Shown here piece after piece: positions 1 to 8,786 of a DNA stretch of 64,000 nucleotides. The stretch is from assembly GCF_000332095.2 (NCBI RefSeq), contig NZ_KI913949.1, positions 1,539,286-1,603,285 of the forward strand, written 5' to 3'. Below the pieces are notes generated by a model, which saw only the letters and a program-made list of their open reading frames with translations, searched no databases and had not been told where the DNA came from. The position numbers and the translations under genes are program-made. The DNA is from Leptolyngbya sp. PCC 6406. Lineage in GTDB: Bacteria; Cyanobacteriota; Cyanobacteriia; Phormidesmidales; Phormidesmidaceae. Each line of letters starts with the position of its first letter. Position 1 is the stretch's first letter.

Positions 1-333
1 ATGCACCATGCCAATGGCGTAGTAGGGGTAGGTGTTAAGAATTTGGCCCCCTGCCCCGATCCCTAGGCCCAGGGTGGCCAGATGGGGCAGCAAGATCAGT
101 CCTTGGTCGTACATGGGTAGCGCTGGGTCAAACTGGGACAGCTCAAACAGGGTCATGGCCCCGGCCCAAAAAACAATCAGCCCAGCGTGGGCCACATGGG
201 CACCGAGCAGTCGCCCGGATAGGTGTTTGAAACGATCATTACCGGCTAGTAGGGGGGCACCGACCTGATCGGTGACGCGAAACGACCAGCCTAGAGATCG
301 CAGCAAAGGCATCCAAAATAATCCTTGTGCCAT
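1..333 (-). CDS. CP43-like chlorophyll-binding antenna protein (Pcb/IsiA/PsbC family), N-terminal part only
   Basis: Partial gene running off the left edge; 111 codons are visible. The start is ATG at 333 with GAGG about 9 nt upstream. The translation contains [23 protein letters not shown] (given here in two pieces: [13 protein letters not shown] and [10 protein letters not shown]), then [11 protein letters not shown] and [13 protein letters not shown], the hallmark first-helix and following segments of the six-helix CP43/IsiA/Pcb family, which binds chlorophyll through membrane histidines. The [11 protein letters not shown] stretch resembles Pcb/IsiA more than PsbC. The roughly 28-residue extension before the conserved core is longer than in IsiA. 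A thylakoid antenna role is inferred. Which subfamily it belongs to cannot be settled without the large lumenal loop region, which lies outside the window. Confidence 0.8.
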   Translation of the reverse strand, partial: MAQGLFWMPLLRSLGWSFRVTDQVGAPLLAGNDRFKHLSGRLLGAHVAHAGLIVFWAGAMTLFELSQFDPALPMYDQGLILLPHLATLGLGIGAGGQILNTYPYYAIGMVH

Positions 334-810
334 CAATACATCCTCACATCCTCTCTGGGGCAATCATGGGTATTGTTATTGATACTAAAAGTCAACAGTA
401 ATGATTGAGACTTTGGCCCTAGACCAACCTTGTCCAACAGGACGGAAGTAGTTCATAAAGCAATCGCTGACGCGACAGAACAGGATGGATGATTCTAAGA
501 CGAAAGATTCACGACATGCCTTAAGGCATGGGCTTGGCCATAGACCCTGCTCCATCAACCCGAAGACTCACGCTTAACCGATCCAGCTCTATTGACTTAC
601 GATGTCAATAAGTATCTCACCATAGATCGGATTTATTCTCAATAAGTTGCCAATTAAGTTTTATTGCCTTTCAGTAGCGTGGGGGGTAGTATCCCCGATG
701 TCAGGGATCTGGATAAAACAAAAAAATGGACAAATCCCTTGCGTCGATATTGGGTCGGTGGTGGGGTGTTATTCAATTACACGTCCCTCATATAGCAGCC
801 ATATCGCAGC
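334..810. other. Intergenic region upstream of the CP43-like gene
   Basis: No convincing gene in these 477 bases. It holds the start-proximal region of the CP43-like gene, including an AT-rich tract at about 368-405 with GTATTGTTATTGATAC, loosely like a Fur (iron) box, and a perfect 16-bp palindrome CATGCCTTAAGGCATG at 515-530. Short open frames here show no codon bias or homology that I recognise. Confidence 0.4.
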
Positions 811-3444
811 TCATTGGGCGGGGCTACGCCTGACCCCGTCACCGACGACGATGAAGCCAGCCCAAGCAGAGGGAGTTGGATAGCGATCGCGGATTTGGAT
901 CATGGCGGTACGGAGGGCGTGGGCTGTGTCTGCGCCGGATTGCAGGGCGGTGTAGAAGGCCGTCATCAGGTCAGCGGTGGGCTGGTCGGGCACCTGCCAG
1001 AGGGAGACGACGAGGCGGGGAACTCCCGCTGCTAAGAGCGATCGCGAGAGGCCAATCACGCCATCCCCAGTTATCCGGCCCCGTCCCGTGTCACAGGCAC
1101 TCAACACCACTAAGTCCGCCCGTAGGGATAGGGAGAGTAATTCCGCCGCTGTAAGTAGGCCATCATCCTGAGCTGACGGGGTAAGGGCAATGGCGCTGCT
1201 GAGTCCTTGGGTTTCATCCAGTAGCCCATGGGTGGCTAGGTGAATCAGCCGCGCCGATCGTAATTGGGCCTTCACTGCTGTTTCCGTAGCCTGGGCACCC
1301 AGTAGGGGTGACACCCCCAACAACTGACCGATGGCGATGGCCTCCGTCTCTGTACCCGGTAGGGGCGGCAGGGACTGGGGCGCGGCCCCAAAGCTGGGGG
1401 CCACACTAGGCATCTGGGGATTCCCCACAATTAGCGTGTTTTCGCTCCTGACAACGTTTTGGGAACCAGAATCCAGGCGGGTCGAGAGGTCCAATGCCTG
1501 GAGCGACGGCACCACAATTAGGGTGTGCTGGTCAATCAGGGTGTGCCCATCTGCTGTGGGTAAGGCGGCAAAGGGAACCAGAAAGAGCTCCGCTTGGGGC
1601 ACGATGATGACAGGTTGTTCAGGATCTGACGGCAGCAGATCGGCAATGGGATCAATCAGCACTGTGGAGAGTCGGGCTAACCGTGAGGTGGAGAGGGCCG
1701 GATCTCCGGAGGAGGCATCCCTGATAGAGGCGGAGGCGACGGGCGTGGCGGCAATGCCGAGCCCCCGTGCGCCGATCGCAAGGCGGCTGATCCACACCAA
1801 TTCCTGTAGGGAACCGGAGCCCGTGGGCAAGGTCTCTGCGAAGGGCACTTGGCGGGCAGTGATGCTGCCCTCGGGGGAAATAACCCAGATGGCAAGGCGG
1901 TTTGGCTGGCTCCCCTGGGCAGCGGGGGCTGACAGGAGGGAATATTCGACCAAGGTGGCTTGGCGATCGCGGGCCAGTGTCTTGAGCTGCTCTACGGTGG
2001 GAATCTGCATGGCAGCGACATCCGAAGACCCCAGGCGACGACTGAGCAAATCGACGAAGGCTCTGGCCCGTCCCCGTTCTGCTACCGCTAGTGCTGTTTC
2101 GGATTGCCCCTGGGCCAGTAGCAGGGTTTGCAGGTTTTCGTAGGGAAAGCGCTGGGTTTCAAACAGGGAAATTTTGTGGGCGTCGTTGCCGCCGAGCCGC
2201 CCTCGGGCTGATTCCAGACGGGTTAGACTTTGGTAGTAGGCTGCGATCGCGGCTTCAATATTTCCTGCCTTGAGATGCCCTGCCCCCAAATTATTCCAGG
2301 CGATCGCCTCGCCCTGGAGATTATCGCGATAGGTGGCGGACCGGAGGGCACGCTCATAGAGGTATTGGGACGCTTCTAAGTTGCCCTGTTGCTGATAAAC
2401 CAGCCCCAGATTGTTGCGAATAGTGGCCAGCATCTGGGTTTCGTTGATCTGCTGGGCAATCGCGATCGCCTCTTCGTATAGGGCAATGGCACGATCTGTG
2501 TCTCCCAGGAAAAAATAAGCTCCGGCCAAATTGGCTAGAGCTTGCTCCTGCCACCGCAGTTGATTGCGATCGCGGGCCACCTGCAAAAACTGTTCCTGGT
2601 AGTCCCGCGCTTGGGCATAGTCTCCCAGGCTGTGATAGGCGATGCCCAGGCTAGAGAGGGCCTGCCCCAGCCCGCCCCCATCCTGGTGGCGACGAGCTAG
2701 GGTAAGACGCTGCTGATGATAATCAATGGCCTTGGTATAGTCCCCCAACCCTTGATAGACCGTGCCCAAATCCCCCAGAGCCTTGCCTTCCCCTGCGGTG
2801 TCCCTCAGTTCCTGGGCTAGGGTCAAGCGTTGCTGATGCAGCTCAAGGGCGCGGCTATAATAATCCGCACCGAGAAAAAGGTTTCCTAGATTCCCCAGAA
2901 CCATTTCCGCCCAGCGGGGATCGCTGCCCTCGTAGTAATAGGCTCCATGCCAGGTATAGGCATAGAGCTGCTCTAGGTAGTCAACCGCATCCCGATAGAA
3001 AAAGGAGTGTTGCAGATACAGCAGGCTCAGATTCCCCAGCAGCAAAATCTCTAAAGTGCGATCGCGCAGATCCTGCGCGACCTCCAGCCCCTGTTTGTAA
3101 TAGGCTTCGGCCTGGGTATAGAAATTGCCGCCCAAATGGTCTGCCAAGCCAAGCTTCAGGAGGGCTTCAGCTTCGGCCTCGCGATTCCCCATTTGCTGAG
3201 CCTGGTACAAATCCCCCTCACTGGGAATAAAAAAATTCTCATGTAGGGGCGTCAAAGCAAAATACTCCAGCCCCTGGGGCGTTCTCTGGAGCCCCTCCCA
3301 CTCCAGCCGTTGGACAGGCTGATACACCACCAAGGGCGGAGGCACTGGCTCAGTTTGGGCTAGTCCTCGGGGATGAATGCTCCCTAACCCCAATACGATC
3401 AACGTACTTACACAAACCCAACCTAGCCAGCGCCAGCGGTGCAT
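811..3444 (-). CDS. Secreted TPR-CHAT domain protein
   Basis: 877 residues from ATG 3444, which has GAGGAA 6 nt upstream; the open frame extends further 5' but would overlap the divergent gene at 3535. An N-terminal signal peptide is visible (hydrophobic run after MHRWRW, ending GLAQ). It is followed by about nine tetratricopeptide repeats (roughly residues 80-470, many with the LGNLGxxYxxLGDYxxAxxYxxQ pattern) and a C-terminal CHAT (caspase-HetF-associated TPR) protease domain. The predicted catalytic His lies in HLATHGLLDE and the Cys in VLSACDTG, so both are present. CHAT proteins are caspase-clan cysteine peptidases; the substrate is unknown. Export to the periplasm or thylakoid lumen is inferred from the signal peptide. 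It is divergent from the 3535 gene, with a 90-nt shared upstream region. Confidence 0.88.
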   Translation of the reverse strand: MHRWRWLGWVCVSTLIVLGLGSIHPRGLAQTEPVPPPLVVYQPVQRLEWEGLQRTPQGLEYFALTPLHENFFIPSEGDLYQAQQMGNREAEAEALLKLGLADHLGGNFYTQAEAYYKQGLEVAQDLRDRTLEILLLGNLSLLYLQHSFFYRDAVDYLEQLYAYTWHGAYYYEGSDPRWAEMVLGNLGNLFLGADYYSRALELHQQRLTLAQELRDTAGEGKALGDLGTVYQGLGDYTKAIDYHQQRLTLARRHQDGGGLGQALSSLGIAYHSLGDYAQARDYQEQFLQVARDRNQLRWQEQALANLAGAYFFLGDTDRAIALYEEAIAIAQQINETQMLATIRNNLGLVYQQQGNLEASQYLYERALRSATYRDNLQGEAIAWNNLGAGHLKAGNIEAAIAAYYQSLTRLESARGRLGGNDAHKISLFETQRFPYENLQTLLLAQGQSETALAVAERGRARAFVDLLSRRLGSSDVAAMQIPTVEQLKTLARDRQATLVEYSLLSAPAAQGSQPNRLAIWVISPEGSITARQVPFAETLPTGSGSLQELVWISRLAIGARGLGIAATPVASASIRDASSGDPALSTSRLARLSTVLIDPIADLLPSDPEQPVIIVPQAELFLVPFAALPTADGHTLIDQHTLIVVPSLQALDLSTRLDSGSQNVVRSENTLIVGNPQMPSVAPSFGAAPQSLPPLPGTETEAIAIGQLLGVSPLLGAQATETAVKAQLRSARLIHLATHGLLDETQGLSSAIALTPSAQDDGLLTAAELLSLSLRADLVVLSACDTGRGRITGDGVIGLSRSLLAAGVPRLVVSLWQVPDQPTADLMTAFYTALQSGADTAHALRTAMIQIRDRYPTPSAWAGFIVVGDGVRRSPAQ

Positions 3445-3534
3445 AGGAATTTCCTCAAATTGGAATGGAAGCCTTGGGCAAGAACCACTATGATTAATGC
3501 ACCTTTGCCCCAATCCTTTTGACCTGACCTGGCG

Positions 3535-3810
3535 ATGCGCATCAATCCAGCCGTTGCATTCACAACCATTCTCTTGGCCCTGATGGTGGGAGCCGGTATT
3601 GTTAGCTCCTCCTGGGGATATGCCCTGGGTCGTCAAGCCCTCATGGGAGTCCGTCAACCTGACTCCCGACCCGCCAATAGTGCCGCCGCCAACCGCCCTA
3701 CCCCTGCTGCTGGAAATGCCACGGTTCTCCGGAGCGAACAAGATATTTTGAACGAAGTACAGGCCCGAATCTCGGGAGCGGCAGTGGAGGCTGAGCCAGC
3801 CGCTCAATGA
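3535..3810 (+). CDS. Small single-pass membrane protein, unknown function
   Basis: 91 residues. A transmembrane segment lies at about residues 6-30 (VAFTTILLALMVGAGIVSSSWGYALG), shown here only as the span 3550-3625, followed by a Pro/Ala/Asn-rich linker and a short acidic-amphipathic tail (SEQDILNEVQARIS). Its stop overlaps the start of the CNNM gene as ATGA (3807-3810), so the two are probably translationally coupled. I do not recognise the family; the size and the position before an HlyC/CorC-type gene suggest a conserved cyanobacterial accessory protein. Start choice is moderately sure, because the in-frame upstream sequence is short and the RBS is weak. Confidence 0.7.
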   Translation: MRINPAVAFTTILLALMVGAGIVSSSWGYALGRQALMGVRQPDSRPANSAAANRPTPAAGNATVLRSEQDILNEVQARISGAAVEAEPAAQ

Positions 3811-5213
3811 TCGTTGCCCAAATCGGTGATCTACCTTTGCTGATCGGACCGGAACTGACTGGAAAAGATATTGCGGTGCGGCTACTGGCGGTGTTGATGC
3901 TCATTAGCATCAATGCTTTTTTTGTGGCGGCAGAATTTTCCATCGTGTCGGTGCGGCGATCGCGCATCAATCAATTGGCGGAGGCCGGAGACATCCAGGC
4001 CCGCACCGTACAGCGATTCCAGCGCAGTCTAGATCGGCTCCTCTCCACGACCCAGATTGGCATTACCCTCTCCAGCCTTGCCCTGGGGTGGATTGGGGAA
4101 GACACCATTGCAGCGGCGCTGCTTTACACCCTGCCCCCCGTGTCTCCGCCAGATTCCCGGTTCCATGTCTTGGCCCATTCCCTGGCCATTCCCGTCGCCT
4201 TCCTCTCCATTGCCTACCTGCAAATTGTCTTGGGGGAGCTCTGCCCCAAGGCCGTTGCCATGCTCTATCCCGAGGCCCTGGCCCGTTTCCTGGGTCCCCC
4301 CAGCCTCACCATTGCTCGATTGTTTATGCCCTTTATCTGGGTGTTGAACCAGTCCACCCGCTGGCTATTGCAACTGGTGGGCATTCGCTACTCCGGCAAC
4401 CAGAGCTGGTACAGCCGGGTCACACCGGAGGAGCTGCATCTGATTATTCGCACCTCCACCGAATCCCCTGGCCTAGAGGAGGAGGAGCGAGAATTGCTCA
4501 ATAACGTCTTTGAGTTTCGGGATGTCACCGTTGGGGAGGTGATGGTACCCCGTACCCAGATTGCTGCGCTACCCAAGAACGCGACCCTGCAAGTGCTGCT
4601 CGACACCATGGTGGAAACGGGCTATGCCCAGTTTCCGGTGATTGGTGAGTCTCTGGATGATGTGGCGGGGCTACTGTCCCTAAAGGATTTAGTGGAGCCC
4701 TTGGCCCGCCAGCAGGTCACGCCCGAAAGTCTTGTTGAAAGTTGGATTCGCCCTGCGCGATTTGTGCCGGAATACACCCAACTCCATGAACTCCTGCAAA
4801 TTATGCAGCGGTCAGGTAAATCCATGGTGATGGTGGTGGATGAGTTTGGTGGCACCGCCGGACTCGTCACCCTGACGGATGTGACTGCTGAAATTATGGG
4901 GGATGGCTACGAGCCCGAAGAGGAGCCCGATGTGCTGGTACGGATAGTAGATGACCAGACCTATCAGGTCCAAGCCCAGATTCACATTGAAGAGGTCAAC
5001 GAATTCCTCAATGTGGATCTGCCGCTGGAGGAAGACTATCAGACCCTAGCTGGATTTCTGATCCATCAACTCCAGAAAATTCCCACGGAGGGGGATACTA
5101 CCGTCTATGGAGGGCTGGAATGGACTGTCGTGGCCATGGATGGTCCTCGCATTTTAGAGGTCCGGGCCAAGCGGATGATCACTGCTTCAGCCTTTCCTGA
5201 GGACGTATTGTAG
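3807..5213 (+). CDS. CNNM / HlyC-CorC family transporter with CBS domains
   Basis: 468 residues. Domain order is an N-terminal DUF21/CNNM membrane domain (about 20-200, with hydrophobic helices at NAFFVAAEFSIVSVRR and SSLALGWIGE), a CBS pair (about 210-340, containing VMVPRTQI and MVMVVDEFGGTAGLVTL), and a C-terminal CorC/HlyC domain (about 355-440). The family acts in magnesium/cobalt homeostasis, probably as Na/Mg exchangers in the cytoplasmic membrane; the old name 'hemolysin' is misleading. The VDEFGGTAGLVT signature is intact. It starts within the stop of the preceding small membrane-protein gene, and ends 10 nt before the convergent lgt gene, so there is no room for separate terminators. 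Confidence 0.9.
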   Translation: MIVAQIGDLPLLIGPELTGKDIAVRLLAVLMLISINAFFVAAEFSIVSVRRSRINQLAEAGDIQARTVQRFQRSLDRLLSTTQIGITLSSLALGWIGEDTIAAALLYTLPPVSPPDSRFHVLAHSLAIPVAFLSIAYLQIVLGELCPKAVAMLYPEALARFLGPPSLTIARLFMPFIWVLNQSTRWLLQLVGIRYSGNQSWYSRVTPEELHLIIRTSTESPGLEEEERELLNNVFEFRDVTVGEVMVPRTQIAALPKNATLQVLLDTMVETGYAQFPVIGESLDDVAGLLSLKDLVEPLARQQVTPESLVESWIRPARFVPEYTQLHELLQIMQRSGKSMVMVVDEFGGTAGLVTLTDVTAEIMGDGYEPEEEPDVLVRIVDDQTYQVQAQIHIEEVNEFLNVDLPLEEDYQTLAGFLIHQLQKIPTEGDTTVYGGLEWTVVAMDGPRILEVRAKRMITASAFPEDVL

Positions 5214-5223
5214 GGGCAGTCTG

Positions 5224-6060
5224 TCATCCTATCGGCTCCGAAGTGGGGCGATGACGCCAGTACAAGGCTGCTGCTGCTCCGATAATGGCGATCGCAGATA
5301 GAACGTGTACTGGATTAAAGGGAGTACCGGGGAAAAACCAGGAATCGGTGCGGAGAAACTCGATAAAAAACCGCCCCAAGGGATACCAAATCAGGTACAT
5401 CAGGGCAATGTCCCCCTCTTTTAAATCCTTAGCAAATCGGCGTGACAGCCAAAAAATTAGCCCAAATCCCACCAAATTCCACACCGACTCGTAGAGAAAT
5501 AGAGGCTGGAACCGGGTTTCAAGGGGATAGGTGCCCAAATCGTTGTAAGGGGCGATGCGATGCTGAGGATCGATCCGTAGTCCCCAAGGCAGGGTGGTGG
5601 GGGGACCATAGAGTTCCTGATTAATGAAATTACCCCAACGACCAATGGCCTGGGCTAGGGGTAAACCGAGTGCGATCGCATCCAGATAGCGCCGGACCTC
5701 TAGATTGCGAATGCGGCTAAACAACCACAGGGCAATGCCGCCAAAGATAAACCCACCGAAAATGTGAATGCCTCCGCCCCACACTTGTAGAATGGTGCCG
5801 GGATTACTTAGGTAGTAGCCCAGCCCTTCCGGTCCTCGGGGAGACTGGATAAATACGTAGTACAGCCGCGCCCCAATGAAGCCGGGAATCAGAATCCAGA
5901 ACAGCATATCCCAGAGGGTATCTGGATCCTCCCCTTTGCGCTCCACCTCCCGCACCGCCACCTGGGCGGCAGCCAGAATTGCCGCCAGCATTAGCAGCCC
6001 GTACCACCGTAGGGCAAAGGGGCCGATTTCAAAAATAATCGGATCGACGGGGGGATACAT
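5224..6060 (-). CDS. lgt: Prolipoprotein diacylglyceryl transferase
   Basis: 278 residues, normal length. Lgt transfers diacylglycerol from phosphatidylglycerol to the lipobox cysteine of prolipoproteins in the cytoplasmic membrane. The family signature GRWGNFINQELYGPP is present near residue 140, together with the N-terminal HPIIF-like start (here PVDPIIFEIGPFALRWYG), several transmembrane helices and the RTDSW(F) C-terminal region. It is convergent with the CNNM gene and lies downstream of map on the same strand, 117 nt after map's stop. Substrates in this window probably include the lipobox-bearing phosphoesterase at 19600. Confidence 0.96.
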   Translation of the reverse strand: MYPPVDPIIFEIGPFALRWYGLLMLAAILAAAQVAVREVERKGEDPDTLWDMLFWILIPGFIGARLYYVFIQSPRGPEGLGYYLSNPGTILQVWGGGIHIFGGFIFGGIALWLFSRIRNLEVRRYLDAIALGLPLAQAIGRWGNFINQELYGPPTTLPWGLRIDPQHRIAPYNDLGTYPLETRFQPLFLYESVWNLVGFGLIFWLSRRFAKDLKEGDIALMYLIWYPLGRFFIEFLRTDSWFFPGTPFNPVHVLSAIAIIGAAAALYWRHRPTSEPIG

Positions 6061-6176
6061 AAAGCCACAATGAAGAACAGGGTCAGGAGAGCGTTAGGGG
6101 AACACAACCTAAGCCCAATAGTGCCCATGCCCAAGGCGGGATAGTCCCCGTTAAAGTTGGGCCTAGGCGGGGACCA

Positions 6177-6971
6177 TTAAGCGGGGACTTGGGCGGGCAG
6201 CAGGGTCAGCACCTCCACCCCCTCGGTAGTCACCACAATGGTGTGCTCAAACTGAGCCGATAACTTGCGATCGGCGGTTAGAGCAGTCCAGCCATCTGCC
6301 AAAATCTCTACCTCATGGGTGCCCACGTTGATCATGGGCTCAATGGTGAAAACCATCCCCTTGCGAAATTTCTTACCCTTGCCAGCGGTGCCGTAGTGGG
6401 GAATCTGGGGGGCAGTGTGGAAAATGCGATGGACCCCATGGCCGACAAAATCCTGCACGACGGAAAAGCCTTCCGCCTCGGCATAGGCTTGAATCGCTGC
6501 GCCAATATCTCCCACCCGTCCTCCGGGCTTGACGGCGCGAATACCGCGCCACAAACATTCCTCCGTTACCTCCACCAGTTTGCGGGCCAAGGGCGACGGT
6601 TCCCCCACAAAGAAGGTGCGGGAGGTGTCGCCGTGGTAGCCCTCTAGGATGGGGGTGACATCGATATTGATAATGTCACCGTTACGGAGAATTTGGTCTG
6701 GACTGGGGATGCCGTGGCACACCACTTCATTGACGCTGGTGCAAATGGAGCGGGGAAAATCAATGACGGTGCCCTTGTAGCCTAGGGGGGCGCTGATGGC
6801 TCCGTGGTCTTGGGTCCATGCCTCCGCTGCATCATTGAGTTCCTGGGTGCTGATACCCGGTTTCACCATCGGCTCTAGATAGTCTAGAAGACGGGCGGCC
6901 AATTGCCCCGCCTGACGCATTTTTTCAATTTCCCGCCGCGATAGCAGCGTAATGACATCTTGCTGTTCCAC
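6177..6971 (-). CDS. map: Methionine aminopeptidase, type I
   Basis: Removes the initiator methionine from nascent proteins in the cytoplasm. All five metal ligands of the pita-bread fold are visible: Asp in INIDVTPI, Asp in HGDTSRTFF, His in GHGVHRIFH, Glu in FTIEPMI and Glu in FEHTIVVT. I place the start at GTG 6971 (264 residues, beginning VEQQDVITLLSRREIEKMR), because the family begins just before LLSRREI. The open frame extends to a TTG at 7043, and that 24-residue addition has no family counterpart. The 5' region contains a TATAGCGGTT stretch like the ends of the repeat at 9405-9510. Confidence 0.93.
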   Translation of the reverse strand: MEQQDVITLLSRREIEKMRQAGQLAARLLDYLEPMVKPGISTQELNDAAEAWTQDHGAISAPLGYKGTVIDFPRSICTSVNEVVCHGIPSPDQILRNGDIINIDVTPILEGYHGDTSRTFFVGEPSPLARKLVEVTEECLWRGIRAVKPGGRVGDIGAAIQAYAEAEGFSVVQDFVGHGVHRIFHTAPQIPHYGTAGKGKKFRKGMVFTIEPMINVGTHEVEILADGWTALTADRKLSAQFEHTIVVTTEGVEVLTLLPAQVPA

Positions 6972-7157
6972 GGTACCCGATGATCTCGTTGCGACACGGT
7001 ATATAGCGGTTACCAGCCCAGTTAGAACAGGACTGTAAACCAATTTGCTGTGGCACTCAGCATCTGAGAGGTGCCTGGTGTCCTCAGCAAATAAGCAAAG
7101 CTATATTTACTTTATCTACTGTAGCTTTCAGACCTACCTCTGAAACGGAGAAATCCC

Positions 7158-7185
7158 TTGACAGGGGGATCGAATTAGCTAGGAT
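7158..7185 (+). promoter_or_regulatory. Putative sigma-70 type promoter
   Basis: TTGACA at 7158-7163, a 16-nt spacer and TAGGAT at 7180-7185, about 30 nt before the start of the small gene at 7215. Near-consensus boxes; assignment is by inspection only. Confidence 0.5.
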
Positions 7186-7214
7186 TCGAGAGAAAGGGTA
7201 GAGAGGCAAGAACC

Positions 7215-7496
7215 ATGCGGCTGTGGCTGCTGTGCTGTGGGGTGATATTTGCAGGGGCGCAGGGGTACGACTGGCTTAGCCACCAGGGCTGGTTTACCCA
7301 TCCCGATCTGGGGTTACCCTGGCTGGTGTTGGGGGGGCTGGGTCTCGCGATCGCGTCTAATTACCGCCAAGCCAAGGCCCAGATGCAGCCGATTTCGGCG
7401 GATCCTCAGATGTTGGTAGATCGGGCGGGGAAGCGGGAGAATCTAACCGCATCTTCTCTCCAGTCTTCCAGTTCCCCAAATTCAGAGGGTGTCTGA
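7215..7496 (+). pseudogene. Small membrane-anchored protein gene, 3' end split by IS insertion
   Basis: As it stands it encodes 93 residues, with a hydrophobic N-terminus (MRLWLLCCGVIFAGA) and a second hydrophobic segment near residues 35-50. I do not recognise the family. The last three codons and the stop (TGA 7494-7496) are provided by the terminal repeat of the IS5-family element. Removing the element and one copy of the TCA duplication joins codon 90 (TCA 7482-7484) in frame to 8399, giving 47 more Pro/Ser/Thr-rich and basic codons up to TAA at 8540-8542 (about 137 residues in all). So the intact ancestral gene was probably longer; whether the truncated form still works is unknown. Confidence 0.6.
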
Positions 7497-8395
7497 AAAG
7501 CTGGAATGTAGGTATGAATTAGCACGTTAGTCGCCTTAACATGACTCGAATATTGGCCACATAAATCCATGCCTCAGCGGTCTCTGGTAGGCGCTCATAG
7601 TCTTTACTCAAGCGGCGGCAAAAAGTAAACCAGCCAAATGTGCGCTCCACCACCCACCGCTTGGGTAACAGCACAAATCCCTGCGCACAGTCGGGGCGCT
7701 TGATCACCTCAATCACCCATCGAAAGCGGTCCATGATCTCTTTCATGAAATCGTTACCGCTATATCCCCCATCAACCCAAATGACACACAGGCGAGTGAA
7801 CCACTGACTAACCTGATGCATTTTTTCTAGCACCTTTCGTGCGCCATCCCGCTCAGGGAGACTCGCTGCGGTAACCACAACCATCAGCACTAAACCCATT
7901 GTGTCGACCACCACGTTTCGCTTCCGACCTTTGACCTTTTTGTTTGCATCGAAGCCGACCGACTCCGAAATGTAGACATCGCTGTTCACCGACTGACTAT
8001 CCATCACCGCTGCACTGGGAGACGCTTCGCGCCCCTCCGTTAACCGCACCAACTCCCGCAATCGGTGATTGATGTGTTCCCACACCCCATCATTGCGCCA
8101 TTGGCGAAAATAATGGTAGACCGTTTTGGCCTTCGGGAAATCATGGGGTAAGCACCGCCACTTGGTGCTATTGTCCAGAACGTACAGAATCGCATTGACC
8201 ACTTCTCGCATATCCGTGCTCCGAGGTCGTCCACCAGGCTTCGCCGGAGGAATCAAGAGAGAGAGAATATCCCATTGTTCATCAGTCAAATCGGTGGGGT
8301 AGGATAATCGCATTGCCCTCAAAAACCCTATCAAGTGTACTTACTGACTGATAGAGTAGCGTTTTTGAGGGCCTTTCTACTTCTCAGACACCCTC
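7485..8395 (-). mobile_element. IS5-family insertion sequence (IS1031-like), 911 bp
   Basis: The ends are GAGGGTGTCTGA at 7485-7496 and its reverse complement TCAGACACCCTC at 8384-8395. The repeat extends imperfectly to about 22 bp. It is flanked by TCA on both sides (7482-7484 and 8396-8398), a 3-bp T-N-A target duplication typical of the IS1031 subgroup. One transposase gene fills it. Perfect inner repeats and an intact transposase point to a recent, possibly active copy. Confidence 0.9.
7519..8313 (-). CDS. IS5-family DDE transposase
   Basis: 264 residues from ATG 8313; an alternative in-frame start lies 7 codons upstream. The N-terminal DUF4096-type region begins MRLSYPTDLTDEQWDIL, and KWRCLPHDFP follows. 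The DDE catalytic residues lie in VMDSQSV (first Asp), IWVDGGYSG (second Asp) and VVERTFGWF (Glu). It is intact with no frameshift. It carries out cut-and-paste transposition of the surrounding element. Confidence 0.95.
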   Translation of the reverse strand: MRLSYPTDLTDEQWDILSLLIPPAKPGGRPRSTDMREVVNAILYVLDNSTKWRCLPHDFPKAKTVYHYFRQWRNDGVWEHINHRLRELVRLTEGREASPSAAVMDSQSVNSDVYISESVGFDANKKVKGRKRNVVVDTMGLVLMVVVTAASLPERDGARKVLEKMHQVSQWFTRLCVIWVDGGYSGNDFMKEIMDRFRWVIEVIKRPDCAQGFVLLPKRWVVERTFGWFTFCRRLSKDYERLPETAEAWIYVANIRVMLRRLTC

Positions 8396-8398
8396 TCA

Positions 8399-8542
8399 GC
8401 CCCAGCACCCTCCCGTTACCCGCCACCTTCTCCCACCCCTACCCCCGTTGCGACCTCCTCCTCCAGGGGTTCTATCTCCTTTGAGATTCCGAACCGACAA
8501 TATTCCCGCCGAACCCCCGTCGGAGGCAAAGGGGATTGTTAA
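8399..8542 (+). pseudogene. Displaced 3' part of the small gene split by the IS
   Basis: An open frame that continues codon 90 of the gene starting at 7215 when the IS and one TCA copy are removed. It begins APAPSRYPPPSPTPTP, then a basic tail, and stops at TAA 8540-8542. Pro/Ser/Thr-rich composition agrees with the upstream SSSPNS linker. Confidence 0.45.
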
Positions 8543-8614
8543 GGCGATCTCCGGAACAGAAAATCCCAGCTTGACCTTATCAATTGCAGGCTTTGTGGGG
8601 TGGGCAGTACTAGT

Positions 8615-8740
8615 TAAGTAGGTTGGCCTAAGAATTTCGTTAGAATTTCGTTTTATGTTACGGAACATGAAATCTGGGCTGCTTGGTATCCAGCGCTTCT
8701 GGCTCTGATTCACCTCGGATTAACGAGGTCAACCTACTTA
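8615..8740. repeat. MITE-like element with 15-bp inverted ends
   Basis: TAAGTAGGTTGGCCT at 8615-8629 and AGGTCAACCTACTTA at 8726-8740 are inverted copies with one mismatch, enclosing about 95 bp of noncoding, AT-richer DNA with an internal near-duplication of TTAGAATTTCGTT (8639-8653). No coding capacity. It lies between the IS-split gene and the YdeI-like gene. Confidence 0.55.
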
Positions 8741-8786
8741 TCTTGCAACGCAGACACCATCCCGTCCCGAATCATCACAAAAATCT

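Noticed and set aside
1331-2143. 270-codon plus-strand open frame opposite the TPR-CHAT gene
   Set aside because: Composition is Arg/Ser/Trp-rich without motif; it is the mirror of a strongly supported minus-strand gene.
8396-8713. 105-codon minus-strand frame after the IS
   Set aside because: Overlaps the displaced 3' part of the split gene and a MITE; composition suggests no real protein.
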